This document shows positions 43,205 through 54,903 of a stretch of 64,000 bases of DNA, piece after piece. The stretch is from Myoxocephalus aenaeus (taxonomy: Eukaryota; Chordata; Actinopteri; Perciformes; Cottidae): positions 142,001-206,000 of the forward strand of contig JBAMJR010000083.1 of the NCBI GenBank assembly GCA_038501785.1, in the 5' to 3' direction. The translations under genes and the position numbers were made by a program. The notes beneath the pieces are model-generated. The model was not told the DNA's origin, ran no database searches, and saw nothing but the letters and a program-made list of their open reading frames with translations. Each line of letters begins with the position of its first letter. The first letter of the stretch is position 1.

Positions 43205-45236
43205 AGATGGAACATCCAACATTCGTGAGGGCCTCCAATGGGACCCTCCTGCTGAAGGCCTAGCCAGCGGCCCGGGCTCTTGGCCCTCGAAAGGTCGTCA
43301 GGGGCCAACCCTACATGGCTAAGAAACCTGAGGAGGTGGAGGCAGAGGCCAGGGCCCACGTCGTCTCAGAGGGTGGCGACCCTGCTAACGCCACCCTCGT
43401 CCTGAGCCGGTGGAAAATGCAGTTTGGTCAGATAAATGAACCCGTTTTATTTCTTGTTATTAGTTGTAATGACCTTGTAGATTTTTTTTTACATAAGTTG
43501 TCTCATACAAATGCGAGTAAATAAAATACTGTAACTGTTTAGTTACAGATCTCAACTACAAACAATGACTGTAAGTGTTACATGATCATCATCATTTGTT
43601 ATTCTTTATGATCTTAAAGTATTTACTGCTAATGTTCCACTTCATGTTTAGATGGAACATCCAACATTCGTGAGGGCCCCTAATGGGACCCTCACGCTGA
43701 GGGCCTCGCCAGCGGCCTGGGCTCTTAGCCCTCGGAAGGTCCAAGGCTACAGGTCTAAGGAGCCAGAGGAGGTGGAGGCAGAGGCCAGGGCCCACGTCGT
43801 CTCCGAGGGTGGCGACCCTGCCAACGCCACCCTCGTCCTGAGCCGGTGGAAGCTGCAGTTTGGTTAGTATCAGGGGCAGACCTTCCACTGGCTCTTGGAG
43901 AACGACGTGGGCTACTGCGTCAACCTGGTCTCCTCCCACCAGAAGGAGCGAGAGAGGACAGCGTCTCAGTCCCCGCTGATGGCCAACAAGGTGGAGTCCT
44001 TCAGTACACGTTCATGCCATAACACAAATGAGAGAAATTACAGTTTTAACCGCCTTTGTGAACTTGCAGGACGCCTTCACCCGCTACTCCTCAGCGTACC
44101 CTGACTTTGTGGAGGCAGTCAAGTTCCACCGTGTGTTTGAGGAGGGGGAAGTCCCTCCAGCCCGGTCAGGAGGGTTGGCTTCGGGGATTTTAAATTTGAG
44201 ACCCTGTACGAGTCGGAGGACTCGAAAAAGATCCGGTACGTCATAACATTTTGAAATAAAGTTACTGCTGACCATCGATCAGAAGAATCCGGGGACTAAT
44301 TGTCTGATTTGTGCAGATTTGTCAAATATCTGCGGAATAAGACACCAACACCTGGTACGCAGATGGAGAACGCTGTCAAGTACATCAGAGGCAGAGACAG
44401 AAAGAGGACCAGTGCTGCTGCTGGCACCTCCACCAGCAGCACCAGCAGCACCAGCACAGCCTCTGTCCCAGCCGCAAGCCAGAGAGCCAAGAGTGCATCA
44501 CAGTATGTGTTTTACTGAGCTGGACTTCCCTGAAGAGATGTGGGTGTTTGTAATGTCTCATTATAAAAGTTGTCATTTTTTCTTCCTCCTCCAGGCCTCT
44601 TGGTTCAGCGCTTGCAGCCTTTGTCTCTGGACGGTGTTGGAAATTCAGGCACACGTGAAGAAGACGGTGGCCCCTAAGCCTGTATTTACAGATAAGTCCA
44701 GCCTAAATGATAGAGTTAATTCATCTTTATTGAACTTCCTGTGTGCACTGTTTGCTTCCAGTTTCTTCTCTCTCATGTGATTACAGCCTCACACTTCAGT
44801 CCCTTCGGACCAGATCCGTCCTCCTCCAGGTCTTCTGAGGAGCTGGTCAAAGCGGTAGTTTTGACCACTGGTAGCAGGGGGAGGTCTCGACTCATCGGTG
44901 AGCTGAATCTTCCCCAACCCAAACCCGGCCAGTCTACACCCAGCCTCCCGCTTCCCCCGACCCCTTCTTTGCATGTCAGCTGTTCCTCTGGATGCCACAC
45001 CGGATCTGGGATCTGAAGCCGACATGCCCCCAGCATTTGTGCACTGGTTCCATGACAAAGGCTGGGCTGTACAGGAACATCCGGAGGGTCCTGGACAGAC
45101 TGCTGGTACCTCATGGTCACTGAGTACCTGGAGTGCCGTTGGTGCAAGAAGGTCAGAGGGTGGTCACAGGGCATCAAGCAGCTGGCCCCCACCTACAGCT
45201 GCCAGTTCCCAGCTGTACTCACGTACAAGTAAGACA
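43205..45236 (+). pseudogene. diverged DUF6729-family gene, N-terminal half (copy C)
   Basis: A related but distinct subfamily. The first exon is present twice (43208-43430 and 43652-43867), both encoding EVEAEARAHVVSEGGDPANA then TLVLSRWK-MQFG or -LQFG. It continues YQGQTFHWLLENDVGYCVNL and VSSHQKERERTASQSPLMAN, after a TAG that interrupts FG-YQGQ at 43865. Further parts are YPDFVEAVKFHRVFEEGE, RNKTPTPGTQMENAVKYIRG and, near 44560-44660, PLGSALAAFVSGRCWKFRHT. The DUF6729 zinc region is at 45045-45235 in two frames (LYRNIRRVLDR, then WYLMVTEYLECRWCKK and QFPAVLTYK). The catalytic exons are missing: fragment E follows directly. Confidence 0.75.
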
Positions 45237-45271
45237 TGAAATTAATATCTTTGTTGTTTGTGTTGAACATC

Positions 45272-46440
45272 CAGGCGAATGTGCCATCCACTAGTGCTCC
45301 TCTGGTGGCACCAGACTCCATGGCTCCACCCAGAGAGAGGCCACAAGATCTCCCCCTGGACCAGCCCCTTCCAGACGTCTCCCAGACCGCAGACCTACCA
45401 GCAGCTGCTGACCCCAGGACTGAGGCTGCTGCCGCCGCGCCTCCACATCTCCACAGTGGAGGCCGACCTCCACCCAGAGCAGGTCCTGCTCCACTCCCCA
45501 GCTGGAGACGTCTCAGCTGCAGAAATGCCCCTTCTTCCATGTATTCCTTGGAAGAACCATTTGAGAAGAGGTCTTTATTGAACCATTTGGGTCAAAAATT
45601 ACTTTAAAACAGTTTAGTGAGAGAAACAACAGAAAAAAAGGTTCTTTGAGACATTTTATGGGTTCTTTGCTGCTGATTTTTTTTTAACCATGAGGAGTTA
45701 ACCCCTTTCTCTCCAGGTTCTATTTAAATGTTTTTTAAAGACATCTTGGTGCTTTTTCTTGGGGTTTTATTTTCAGACTTGTGTTCAACTAAATCCAGCG
45801 TCCACGCCTTTAACCCTAAAGAAAGGACAATGACTCCCTCTGATTGGCTGAGAGGAGACGCACCAAGCTGCTCTCAGGTCTTCATCAGGAGACAACAGCT
45901 GATCTGAATCAACTCACCTCAGAGAACTGAGACGTGCAGCTGGAATTAATGAGAGAAACCAACTCCAACTATTTAGGTTCTATAAATAATTCTAGGAAAA
46001 GAATACTGTGAAAGAATGTAATAAACGTCAACTCGTTAGCATAAAAACAAAGAAAAATCTATCAGACTTTATTTGTTTCACACTTTTAATACAGATTAAA
46101 TGTGACAAAGTACTTCTCATAACATAAATAATAAAATTAATCTGCTAACTAAATAAGACCTTTCAGAACCAATATCAGAACATTAAAATCAATTCACACA
46201 GATAGCAACTGCAGAGACTTTAATATTGGTGGGCTCTCTTTCTGGTACAGGTCAATATTTCTAATTGAAATATATTTATTACAAGAAGACCAGCAAGTCG
46301 AGCAGTGCAGAATTTAATCCTGCAGGTCATAAAGGCTTTAAAGTCTCTGTGTTGACCTGAGAGAGAAACGCTGTTACGTGTTCACGTTGTTAAAATAATC
46401 ACGTTGTTAAGATGATCACATTGTTACGTGTTCACAGCGC
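45272..46440 (+). mobile_element. DUF6729-element terminal fragment E
   Basis: The fragment starts in the last transposase exon (QANVPSTSAPLVAPDSMAPP) and runs to the LPSWRRL/LQLE part of the second gene at about 45520. A short segment with AAGAACC/GGTTCTTT repeats (45560-45720, possibly a separate small insertion) follows. The common noncoding end comes next (45760-46370), and then the ACGTGTTCACGT units (46373-46436). Confidence 0.75.
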
Positions 46441-46659
46441 CCCCAAAAATGGGGGCAGAATTCTTCATCAGGAGGTCTTCCTCACTCTCGTCCTGTACTC
46501 CCATGACTCCTCCAGGAACTGCGTCTGGCTTATCTCCGTAAAACCGATACCACCATCTACCATGGAAATAACCACTAGTTCTGCTTTATACTTGTTGTGT
46601 AAACTCCACATACGTGGGAACATCAAACTCCATGGTGTCTGGGTTCATAATATTATCCG
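46441..46659 (+). repeat. outer repeat with GCCCCC/GGGGGC palindrome
   Basis: CGCCCCCAAAAATGGGGGCA and the following AGAATTCTTCATCAGGAGG also occur, inverted, at 49418-49450. There too they lie immediately outside the ACGTGTTCACGT units. They may be part of the same repeat family's outer end. Confidence 0.6.
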
Positions 46660-46999
46660 TAGTCCCACAACAGCGTCTGAATGACGGCCGCTACCAGCGC
46701 TGGTTCGGGCGGAGCAGCAACAGTTTGATTCAGCAACGGCAAGACGGCGGTGATGACGGGCGGAGCTTCTCAACGCTGATTGGCTGACGCAACTTTGCGT
46801 CGTGCGATTTCTTCGCCGGAGTTGGGATAATTCAACTGACGCGAATTCGCGCCGCGTCCTTCGCTGTTCGCCCCACGTCAAACGTGCTATTCGCTCCACC
46901 TCAAACGCGTCTATCACGCCGCAGCGCATCTTTGCATTGACTTTGCATGTAATCTGGTCACGCGTCAAATTCACGCCGCGTCCGGTGTGAACACGGCAT
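46660..46999 (-). mobile_element. PIF/Harbinger-like fragment
   Basis: On the minus strand it begins CTTATGCCGTGTTCACACCG and continues with CpG-rich GACGCGGCGTGAATTTGACG, a terminal sequence I associate with fish Harbinger/MITE families. The other end is not found and the open frames here are not convincing. Confidence 0.5.
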
Positions 47000-47226
47000 A
47001 AGAGCTTCACACACAACCAAGGCAACATATTCATGTCCTGGGGGTCTTGCAGAGGAGCCCCAGAGGGGGTTGCTCTCGCAGGAACTTCGAGGTAAAGAAG
47101 AGGACACATTCTTCTAATGCTGCGGAAGAGAGGACACCGCCACAGAAAGACAATCAAGATCTAATCTAAAAAGACATGGGTGGGGCATGCCCTCCTGCCA
47201 TGAAGTGTTTGTCACATGGTATAAAG

Positions 47227-48588
47227 CAGTGCTTCTTAACCATAGGGCCGCGGCCCCCCATTGGGCCGCGAGCACCACCTAGAGCGCCGCCAAAAACTTT
47301 CTGTTTTCATCTGTGGGCCGCAGGACCGCATAGGTAATGAATTGAAGACAGCAGAGATATCACGGTTATCCACGAGACGCTCAGTTACAATACAGCTTCG
47401 CACCACTTGGTGGCGGTAATGCGTCAGTCAGTTGTGTAACAGGCTCCAATAAGCTGAAGAAGACACTCAGCCAGCCGTTAGCCTGTAGCTAAAGTTATAG
47501 AGAAGTATGTCAAATGAAAAAATGAAGACTAAAGTGCTGCTGATAATCCCCCCCAAACGTCTAAACGTTTGTGAAGTATAATCCTGACTTCACGAAGTAG
47601 AGCTTTGTGAACGGAGGTAACGAGGCGGAGCCCTGAGCCTGTGTGGAGTGAGGGCTAACTAGCTAGCTAACGCAGCACTGAAGGCTTCACAGCTAAAGCT
47701 GTATCTAGAGACCAAACATCTAACGCTCGGGAGAAAGCCGGTGGGATTTTTCCAGATAAAGGATGATGTACTACAGAAGCAGAAAGGTCTGTCTGTGACT
47801 GACAAGCAACTCCAAATGTGCTGAAAGCCAGCTGTCACAGATATGAAGAGCAACTTCTGGTTCTGCTAACATGAAGACTGCTGAAGCATATCATTCACAT
47901 CATAAGGCTAGATTTTAATTTGCACTTTATTTAAATGTTATTTACGGTTTATTTAATTTGAAAATTATTATTTTGAATTGTGTGCACACTTGTATGCACA
48001 CTAATAGTTGCCCAATAATTGAGAAAGTAAAAACCTCACTTTTACTGTCTTAAATATTCAGGTTTGAGGTTTATTAACATTGTGGATTAACCGAGAGCAC
48101 TGTAGTTGTTCAATAATACAATTAATCCTCCAGAAATTACTTTCCTAATAATTGTGCAGTGTATTTATTTTATTACCACATTATTTATCAAATTTTAATT
48201 TTTTAATTAAGAGTCTCCCTTGTTTTTGTTAAAATCAAATTATTAGTTATTTGTGTGTTTATACGCCTGACTTGAGCCTTTAAATGAGTTATTGTATTAG
48301 CTTGATTTGTTCCATGACTTGTTGTCTGTGCAGGTTTACATACACATGATCAATAAATGTCTTTGTGATGATCACATTGCATCATGTTATTTATTTGACA
48401 AGGTTTTTGCTTGTTAAACTGTAGGTAGATTTGAGTTAGTTATTGAATACAAGTCAAACCAAGAGTGAGATCAATTAGTTAATAAACCAGTGTTAATATA
48501 CCAATACAGTGTTAATATTTGAATGGGCCCCGGGGCACTTTGTACTTGAAAAGTTGGGCCCCGAAGTCAAAAAGGTTAAGAACCCCTG
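47227..48588 (+). mobile_element. hAT (Charlie/ZBED-like) nonautonomous element
   Basis: The ends CAGTGCTTCTTAACCATAGG and, inverted, CAGGGGTTCTTAACCTTTTT are flanked by an exact 8-bp duplication GTATAAAG (47219-47226 and 48589-48596). Inside (about 47570-47830) is a decayed BED-finger region in several frames: YNPDFTK, then LYLETKHLTLGRKPVGFFQI and KDDVLQKQKGLSVTDKQLQ. It is related to ZBED5/SCAND3/FAM200-type hAT proteins. No catalytic domain remains. Confidence 0.92.
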
Positions 48589-48596
48589 GTATAAAG

Positions 48597-48819
48597 GACA
48601 GAAGCAGAGACAAGACCTTTTAGTAGAAACTTGGAAATATGACTTATGCGTGATTTCAACTCTGCTCCTTCTTGCAAGAATAAATTACCTGAATAATAAT
48701 TTTACACTTGATGTCGAGTAGAATTTTTCTAACAGTCTCATTAGGAGGGGAACATAAAAAGTGACTTGTAGCTTGTCAAAAATGTACTGTTGTGACTGTT
48801 ATTGTTCATTTGTCATGAT
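48597..48819. other. no recognised feature
   Basis: Short unique-looking spacer after the hAT element. Confidence 0.4.
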
Positions 48820-49310
48820 ATGAAGAGCAACTGCTGGTTCTGTGGCGCCAAAATAAATCGAAATCCTTTTTATTCGTCATAGTAGATACATACATGAAAT
48901 GTGTCCTCTGCATCCACTGGGGATCGAACCGGCTACCTTGTGGTTGCGGGACGACCACTCATCCCCCTGAGCTACAGCCGCCCTAGTGACTGCAAATATA
49001 GACTGCTGAAGCATTAGTCAAATTAATTTGAAGATTGTATGACTATATTTTCATTTGCACTTTATTTATAGTTTATTTAATTTGAAACCTATTATTTTGA
49101 ATGTATTTATTTTACACATTTAATTAATCAAATTCCTATTTTATTTTATTATTAGTTGTATTATATTTATTGTGAAAATCTTTATTATTTAGTAAATCTT
49201 TTTTACTGTTTACTTATTTATAATACTTGTTTTGATTTCTTTGACGGTCTCTTGTTTGCACTTTTCTGTTTCTGCTACGGGACTAATAACGGATTTATTG
49301 TAAAATGGAC
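48820..49310 (+). repeat. hAT-interior repeat carrying a SINE
   Basis: The sequence matches 18660-18980 in inverted orientation, and partly the hAT interior at 47840-47960 (ATATGAAGAGCAACT-x-CTGGTTCTG, CTGCTGAAGCAT, TTTGCACTTTATTTA). A reversed partial SINE splits it at about 48862-48985. Confidence 0.7.
48862..48985 (-). mobile_element. tRNA-derived SINE, short copy
   Basis: Read on the minus strand: GGGCGGCTGTAGCTCAGGGG with GATGAGTGGTCGTCCCGCAA, then GGTTCGATCCCC, then a shortened body. The flanking CAAAATA and CAAATATA are a likely target duplication. Confidence 0.85.
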
Positions 49311-49369
49311 TTATATGCTCTTGTAAGGCCAGGCTGTGCAGGTTTTTTCATGGTCACATCAGTGGTTTT

Positions 49370-50075
49370 GGTATCGATTCATGGGAGTACCAGGACTAAC
49401 CCCCTAACCCTCCTGATGAAGAATTCTGCCCCCATTTTTGGGGGGCGCTTTAGTTAACAACGTGAACACGTAACAATGATCATTTTATCAACGTGAACAC
49501 GTAACAATGTGATCATCTTATCAACGTGAACACGTAACAATGTGATCATCTTATCAACGTGAACACGTAACAATGTGATCATCTTATCAACGTGAACACG
49601 TAACAATGATCATTTTATCAACGTGAACACGTAACAATGTGATCATCTTATCAACGTGAACACGTAACAATGTGATCATCTTATCAACGTGAACACGTAA
49701 CAATGATCATTTTATCAACGTGAACACGTAACAATGTGATCATCTTATCAACGTGAACACGTAACAATGTGATCATCTTATAAACGTGAACACGTAACAA
49801 TGATCATTTTATCAACGTGAACACGTAACAATGTGATCATCTTATCAACGTGAACACGTAACAATGATCATCTTAACAACGTGAACACGTAACAATGATC
49901 ATCTTAACGTGAACACGTAACAATGATCATTTTATCAACGTGAACACCTAACAATGTGATCATCTTAACAACGTGAACACGTAACAATGATCATCTTAAC
50001 AACGTGAACACGTAACAATGTGATCATTTTAACAACGTGAACACGTAACAATGTGATCATCTTAACAACGTGAAC
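49370..50075 (-). repeat. minisatellite of about 20 units with palindromic core
   Basis: Units of 27-34 bp: AACGTGAACACGTAACAATG, then TGATCATCTTATC or ATCATTTTATC. Each contains ACGTG-AA-CACGT and TGATCA. The same unit occurs two or three times at the ends of fragments D (15763-15850) and E (46373-46436), inverted relative to this array. The GGGGGC palindrome block lies at its left edge. Confidence 0.92.
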
Positions 50076-51247
50076 AAGTAGCTAAGTAATTAAACCTCTT
50101 CTTAAAAAGCCCACCCTGGATCCAGAGGTGTTGGCTAACTACAGACCTATCTCTAACCTTCCCTTCCTCTCTAAGATACTGGAGAAGGTAGTCGCAAATC
50201 AGTTGTGTGACTTTTTACATAACAATAGTTTATTTGAGGAATTTCAGTCAGGATTTAGAAAGCATCATAGCACAGAGACAGCACTAGTGACAATTACTAA
50301 TGACCTTCTAGTTGCATCAGATAGGGGACTTGTCTCTGTACTTGTCTTGTTAGACCTTAGTGCAGCATTTGACACCATTGACCATGACATCTTATTACAG
50401 AGACTAGACCAGTCGATTGGTATTAAAGGTACAGCATTAAGCTGGTTTAAGTCGTATTTATCAGATGATCTCAGTTTGTATTTGTAAACGATGAGGCCTC
50501 GATGACCACCGCCGTTCGTCATGGAGTTCCACAAGGTTCTGTGCTTGGACCAATTTTATTCACCTTATATATGCTTCCTTTAGGCAATATTATCAGAAAA
50601 CACTCCATAAACTTTCACTGTTATGCCGATGATACTCAACTATATCTGTCAATCAAGCCAGATGAAATCCACCAGGTCGCTAAACTTCAAGCGTGTCTTA
50701 AAGACATCAAGACCTGGATGACCTGCAACTTCCTGCTGCTGAACTCTGACAAGACTGAAGTAATTTTACTCGGCCCAGAACACCTCAGAAATCAATTATC
50801 TGACGATATGGTTTCCCTGGATGGCATCGCTCTGGCTTCCACCACCACCGTAAGGAATCTCTGAGTTATTTTTGACCAGGACCTATCCTTTGGCTCCCAC
50901 GTGAAACAGATCTCAAGGACTGCCTTTTTTCACCTACGGAACATCTCAAAGATCCGGCACATCCTGTCTCAAAGCGATGCAGAAACATTGATCCACGCAT
51001 TTGTTACTTCAAGACTGGATTACTGTAACTCCGTATTATCAGGCTGCTCCGGAAAGTCCCTTGGGTCTCTCCAGCTGATCCAGAATGCTGCAGCTCGTGT
51101 ACTAACAAGGACTCGGAAGAGAGATCACATTACTCCTGTACTAGCTGCTCTCCACTGGCTTCCTGTAAGATCGAGAATCATATTTAAAATCCTCCTCCTC
51201 ACCTATAAAGCCTTAGCTGGTGATGCACCATCATATCTTAAAGAGCT

Positions 51248-52916
51248 GTAGCGTGAATGGTGGTCTTGCCAGGGGAAGAGGATGGGAAGGGGGGGGGGTT
51301 TGGTTAGGAAAGGCAAGACCTCACCCCTATCTCGGTGGCACTCCGTCGGCTAATTATCCTAGTGATCCCGGAGGAAATAATAATCCTCATCCGATATTGG
51401 TATAACGCCTTCGGTCTTTTATCTCGCCCCGTGCTAAATCGTTAGATTTTTGTGTTATTTTCAAAATAAGTTATAGGTTTTGTCGAGGGTGTTTTACAGC
51501 TTGCGCTCGAGGTCCCCTGCGGTGGGCTGTAACTCCTCTCAACCCTTATCAAGCGAGTACGTATATCGTCTATACCTTCTCTCTACCTATTTTGACACCA
51601 TCTCATCATTATGACAAACACTGCAAAAGTCTTCACCCAAAGATACTTACCTTAAGTTTCTTTGGTAGATTCAGTCGTCACTTCTGTATCTCACGGTGGA
51701 TGGACAGGGAAAGAGGGTTTCAATTGTTTTAAAGAACCAGAATCCTTGTTTTAGTTTCAGTCCCTTACGAATAGTAAGGCCGAGTTTTATTTAAAGATTA
51801 CCTTACATACAAAAAATTCAATTCAATCAAACAGTTTAAAAATTACAAGTAACTAAGAGAAAGGGTTAAGTTTTTAGAGCTGGTGAATAAACACCTCTTC
51901 TCTCTCTTCTCTTCTCCTGCACAGAAATTGCCAGGCACCCCCCTCCTGATAGTAGAAGTTTCTTCCAGACTCTAAAGCTGGAGACCTGTCCCAACCCTTA
52001 AGGGCTGGGACAGGTCGAATCAGATTTTTATCCTTAACTAGTAAAGATGCATATTAAGTCCAGTTTTCTCAGAATCTGGTGAAATCCCTTTTAAGCCTGA
52101 GATCTGGTGAAAAACCACCTCTTCTCTCTTCTATCCTCCTGCACAGAATTGCCAGCCCCCCCCCCCCCCCAAAAAACATGCATTCCTACCCCCTCTTTTA
52201 AACACCAGAGTACATAAGTCATGCTGTCACCAGAGTTGGACAGAGGAGGATTTACTACCTTATTTGGTGATACTGCCAACGCATGTTCTTTAACAAAGGA
52301 TTTAACACATCTCATTCAAAAAGAGTATATAACATAGCAACTTATAGCGTCCTATGCATTTTATGCGGTCTAATCACAAACTATAATGGAAATAAAAACC
52401 AAACATTATATATATATATGTTCAAATGGTTACATAGAAAAAGAAAATGATTATATGTTTATAATCATTTTCTTTTCCGGCCCTACCTGCTGCCATGGCC
52501 CTTCTGATGCCCCCCTCCTCTCTACCGCCTTCTGCTTCATGGATTATCAGGATCATGGACCATGCCTAATACTCATTATATGAATAATTTCTGTCATATT
52601 CATTGAATGTGCTGTAACTACGCTATTTATTCTGGCCACATGACATCTATTGCTTCTGTCCATCCGGGGAGAGGGATCCTCCTCTGTTGCTCTCCCTCAG
52701 GTTTCTTCCCTTTTTTCCCTGTGAAAGGGTTTTTACTATCTTTCTAGGGGAGTTTTTCCTGATCCGATGTGAGGTCCCGGGACAGGGATGTTATGTGTAC
52801 AGATTGTAAAGCCCTCCGACGCAAACTTGTATTTGTGATGTTGGGCTATATAAAATAAACTGAATTGAATAATGGTTAGACTTTTTTACTTTCATTATTT
52901 TCCTCGATCACTCAAC
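51248..52916 (+). mobile_element. unidentified insertion in L2, 6-bp target duplication
   Basis: The L2 reading is cut at AGAGCT (51242-51247), and the same AGAGCT (52917-52922) restarts it. The insert has no recognisable coding region. It contains two direct repeats about 220 bp apart (CACCTCTTCTCTC, then CTCCTGCACAGAA, then TTGCCAG, near 51890 and 52112). Its right end (52476-52872) is a second L2 3' UTR with its own GAATTGAAT tail, so at least part is a nested 5'-truncated L2. A solo LTR is possible for the rest; TG/CA ends were not found. Confidence 0.5.
52439..52476. repeat. perfect 17-bp inverted repeat, 4-nt loop
   Basis: The arms AAAAGAAAATGATTATA and TATAATCATTTTCTTTT surround TGTT, directly at the left edge of the nested L2 3' UTR. 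Confidence 0.85.
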
Positions 52917-53884
52917 AGAGCTTATAGTGCCATATTACCCCACTAGAGCGTTATGCTCACTGAATGCAGGGTTACTTGTGGTTCCCAGAGTCTTAAAAAG
53001 TAGGTTGGGGGCTAGAGCTTTCAGTTATCGGGCTCCTCTTCTGTGGAATCAGCTTCCACTTTCAGTCCGGGGGGCAGACAGTCACCTCATTTAAGAGTAG
53101 ACTTAAGACTTTCCTCTTTGATAGCGCTTATAGTTAGGGCTGTTTCAGGCTTATAGTTAGGGCTGGCTCAGGTTTGCCCTGGTCCAGCCCCTAGATATGC
53201 TGCTATAGGCCTAGACTGCTGGGGGACATCTTAGGATACACTGAGCTCCTCTTCTCTTCCTCTTTCGCTTCTCTTCTCTTCCTCTTTCACTCCTCCTCTC
53301 CTCTTCTTTCTCTCCATCTGGATAAACTATTGTCTCTTCAATGCACATTACTAACTCTACTTTCTTTTTCCATGGATTCATGGCTGCCTGGAACCGGTCC
53401 TGCCCCGGGTCCTGCCCCCCCCCCCCTGCCATGGATCCATGGCTGCCTGGAACTGGTCCTGCCTGCTGCCATGGCCCTGCTGATGGAACCGGTCCTACCT
53501 GCTGCCATGGCCCTTCTGATGCCCCCCTCCTCTCTACCGCCTTCTGCTTCATGGATTATCAGGATCATGGACCATGCCTAATACTCATTATATGACTAAT
53601 TTCTGTCATATTCATTGAATGTGCTGTAACTACGCTATTCATTCTGGCCACATGACATCTATTGCTTCTGTCCATCCGGGGAGAGGGATCCTCCTCTGTT
53701 GCTCTCCCTCAGGTTTCTTCCCTTTTTTCCCTGTGAAAGGGTTTTTACTATCTCTTTAGGGGAGTTTTTCCTGATCCGATGTGAGGTCCCGGGACAGGGA
53801 TGTTATGTGTACAGATTGTAAAGCCCTCCGAGGCAAACTTGTATTTGTGATGTTGGGCTATATAAAATAAACTGAATTGAATAA

Positions 53885-54902
53885 GAAATATTGACCTGTA
53901 CCAGAAAGAGAGCCCACCAATATTAAAGTTGAATTGATTTTAATGTTCTGATATTGGTTCATAACGGTCATAAAGGTCTTATTTAATTAGCAGATTAATT
54001 TTATTATTTATATTGTGAGAAGTACTTTGTTACATTTAATCTGTATTAAAAGCGTGAAACTGGGGGTCTTGCTGATTGATAGATTTTTCTTTGTGTTTTT
54101 ATGCTAACGTGTTGACGTTGGTTATTACATTCTTTCACAGTATTCTTTTCCTAGAATTATTTATAGAACCTAAATAGTTGGAGTTGGTTTATTAATTCCA
54201 GCTGCACGTCTCAGTTGTCTGAGGTGAGTTGATTCAGATCAGCTGTTGTTTCCTGATGAAGACCTGAAAGCAGCTTGGTTCATCTCCTCTCAGCCAATCA
54301 GAGGGAGTCGTTGTCCTTTCTTTAGGGTTAAAGACGGGGACACTGGATTTTAGTTGAACACAAGTCTGAAAATAAAAACCCAAGAAAAAGTGTTTAGGGA
54401 TCTGCACAGACTGCCCACAGTGAGGACAGGAGGAGGGGAATTTCTGCATCTGAGACCTCTCCAGCTGGGGAGTGGAGCAGGACCTGCTCTGGCTGGAGGT
54501 CCCTGGCGGCCTCCACTGTGGGGAGATGTGGTGGCAGCAGCAGTGGCAGCAGCAGCAGCAGCAGCAGCCTCAGTCCTGGGGTCAGCAGCTGCTGGTAGGT
54601 CCGCGGTCTGGGAGATGTCTGGAAGGGGCTGGTCCAGGGGGTGATCTTGTGCCCTCTCTCTGGGTAGAGCCATGGGGTCTGGTGCCACCAGAGGAGCGCT
54701 AGTGGATGGCACATTCGCCTGGAAGACTCTCCTGGGTTCCCTTCCTCCAGTTGTACCTCACATTCATGCAGGTTTAACACCTTGAAGACGTAACGGTTGT
54801 ACAGTAATGAGCTTCTTAGTTTAATGTGATACTCCCCACTGGGTGAGCAATAGAGCAGCTCTGAGGCTGGAGGCGACACAGCAGGATGCAGACGGCCTCC
54901 TA
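53885..54902 (-). mobile_element. DUF6729-element deletion derivative G
   Basis: Read on the minus strand, a piece of exon 11 (GGAGGCCGTCTGCATCCTGC, 54900-54850) joins intron sequence and exon 12 (QLEEGNPGESSRRMCHPLAL in one frame, MPSTSAPLVAPDPMALPRER in another). The Pro-rich linker has a (CTG)n run at 54535-54570. The zinc-ribbon part of gene 2 follows (SCPHCGQSVQIPKHF, 54436-54390), then the common noncoding end down to 53885. Its 5' side at 54902 borders the U6 3' end, as in copy A. Confidence 0.8.
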
Positions 54903-54903
54903 C

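Larger units (their letters stand above)
50077..53882 (+). pseudogene. L2/Maui-type LINE, 5' truncated, split by an insertion
   Basis: The RT is read in three frames. 50128-50487 has NYRPISNLPFLSKILEKVVA, QSGFRKHHSTETAL and LDLSAAFDTIDHDIL. 50502-50864 has GVPQGSVLGPILFTLYMLPL, the YADD box and LNSDKTEVILLGP. 50901-51247 has SRLDYCNSVLSGCSGKSL and LHWLPVRSRIIFKILLLTYK. After an insertion (51248-52916) the protein end resumes (52917-53100) and a 3' UTR leads to the tail TATAAAATAAACTGAATTGAA at about 53880. Frameshifts lie near 50490 and 50865. It sits inside the inverted DUF6729 fragment G, between its noncoding end and its minisatellite. Confidence 0.88.

Noticed and set aside
49455..50075. 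CRISPR-like array
   Set aside because: The units are contiguous without unique spacers and the genome is eukaryotic. It is a minisatellite.
54535..54570. Gln/Leu-rich frames over the CTG repeat
   Set aside because: They are frame-shifted readings of the Pro/Ala-rich linker of the DUF6729 gene, not separate proteins.
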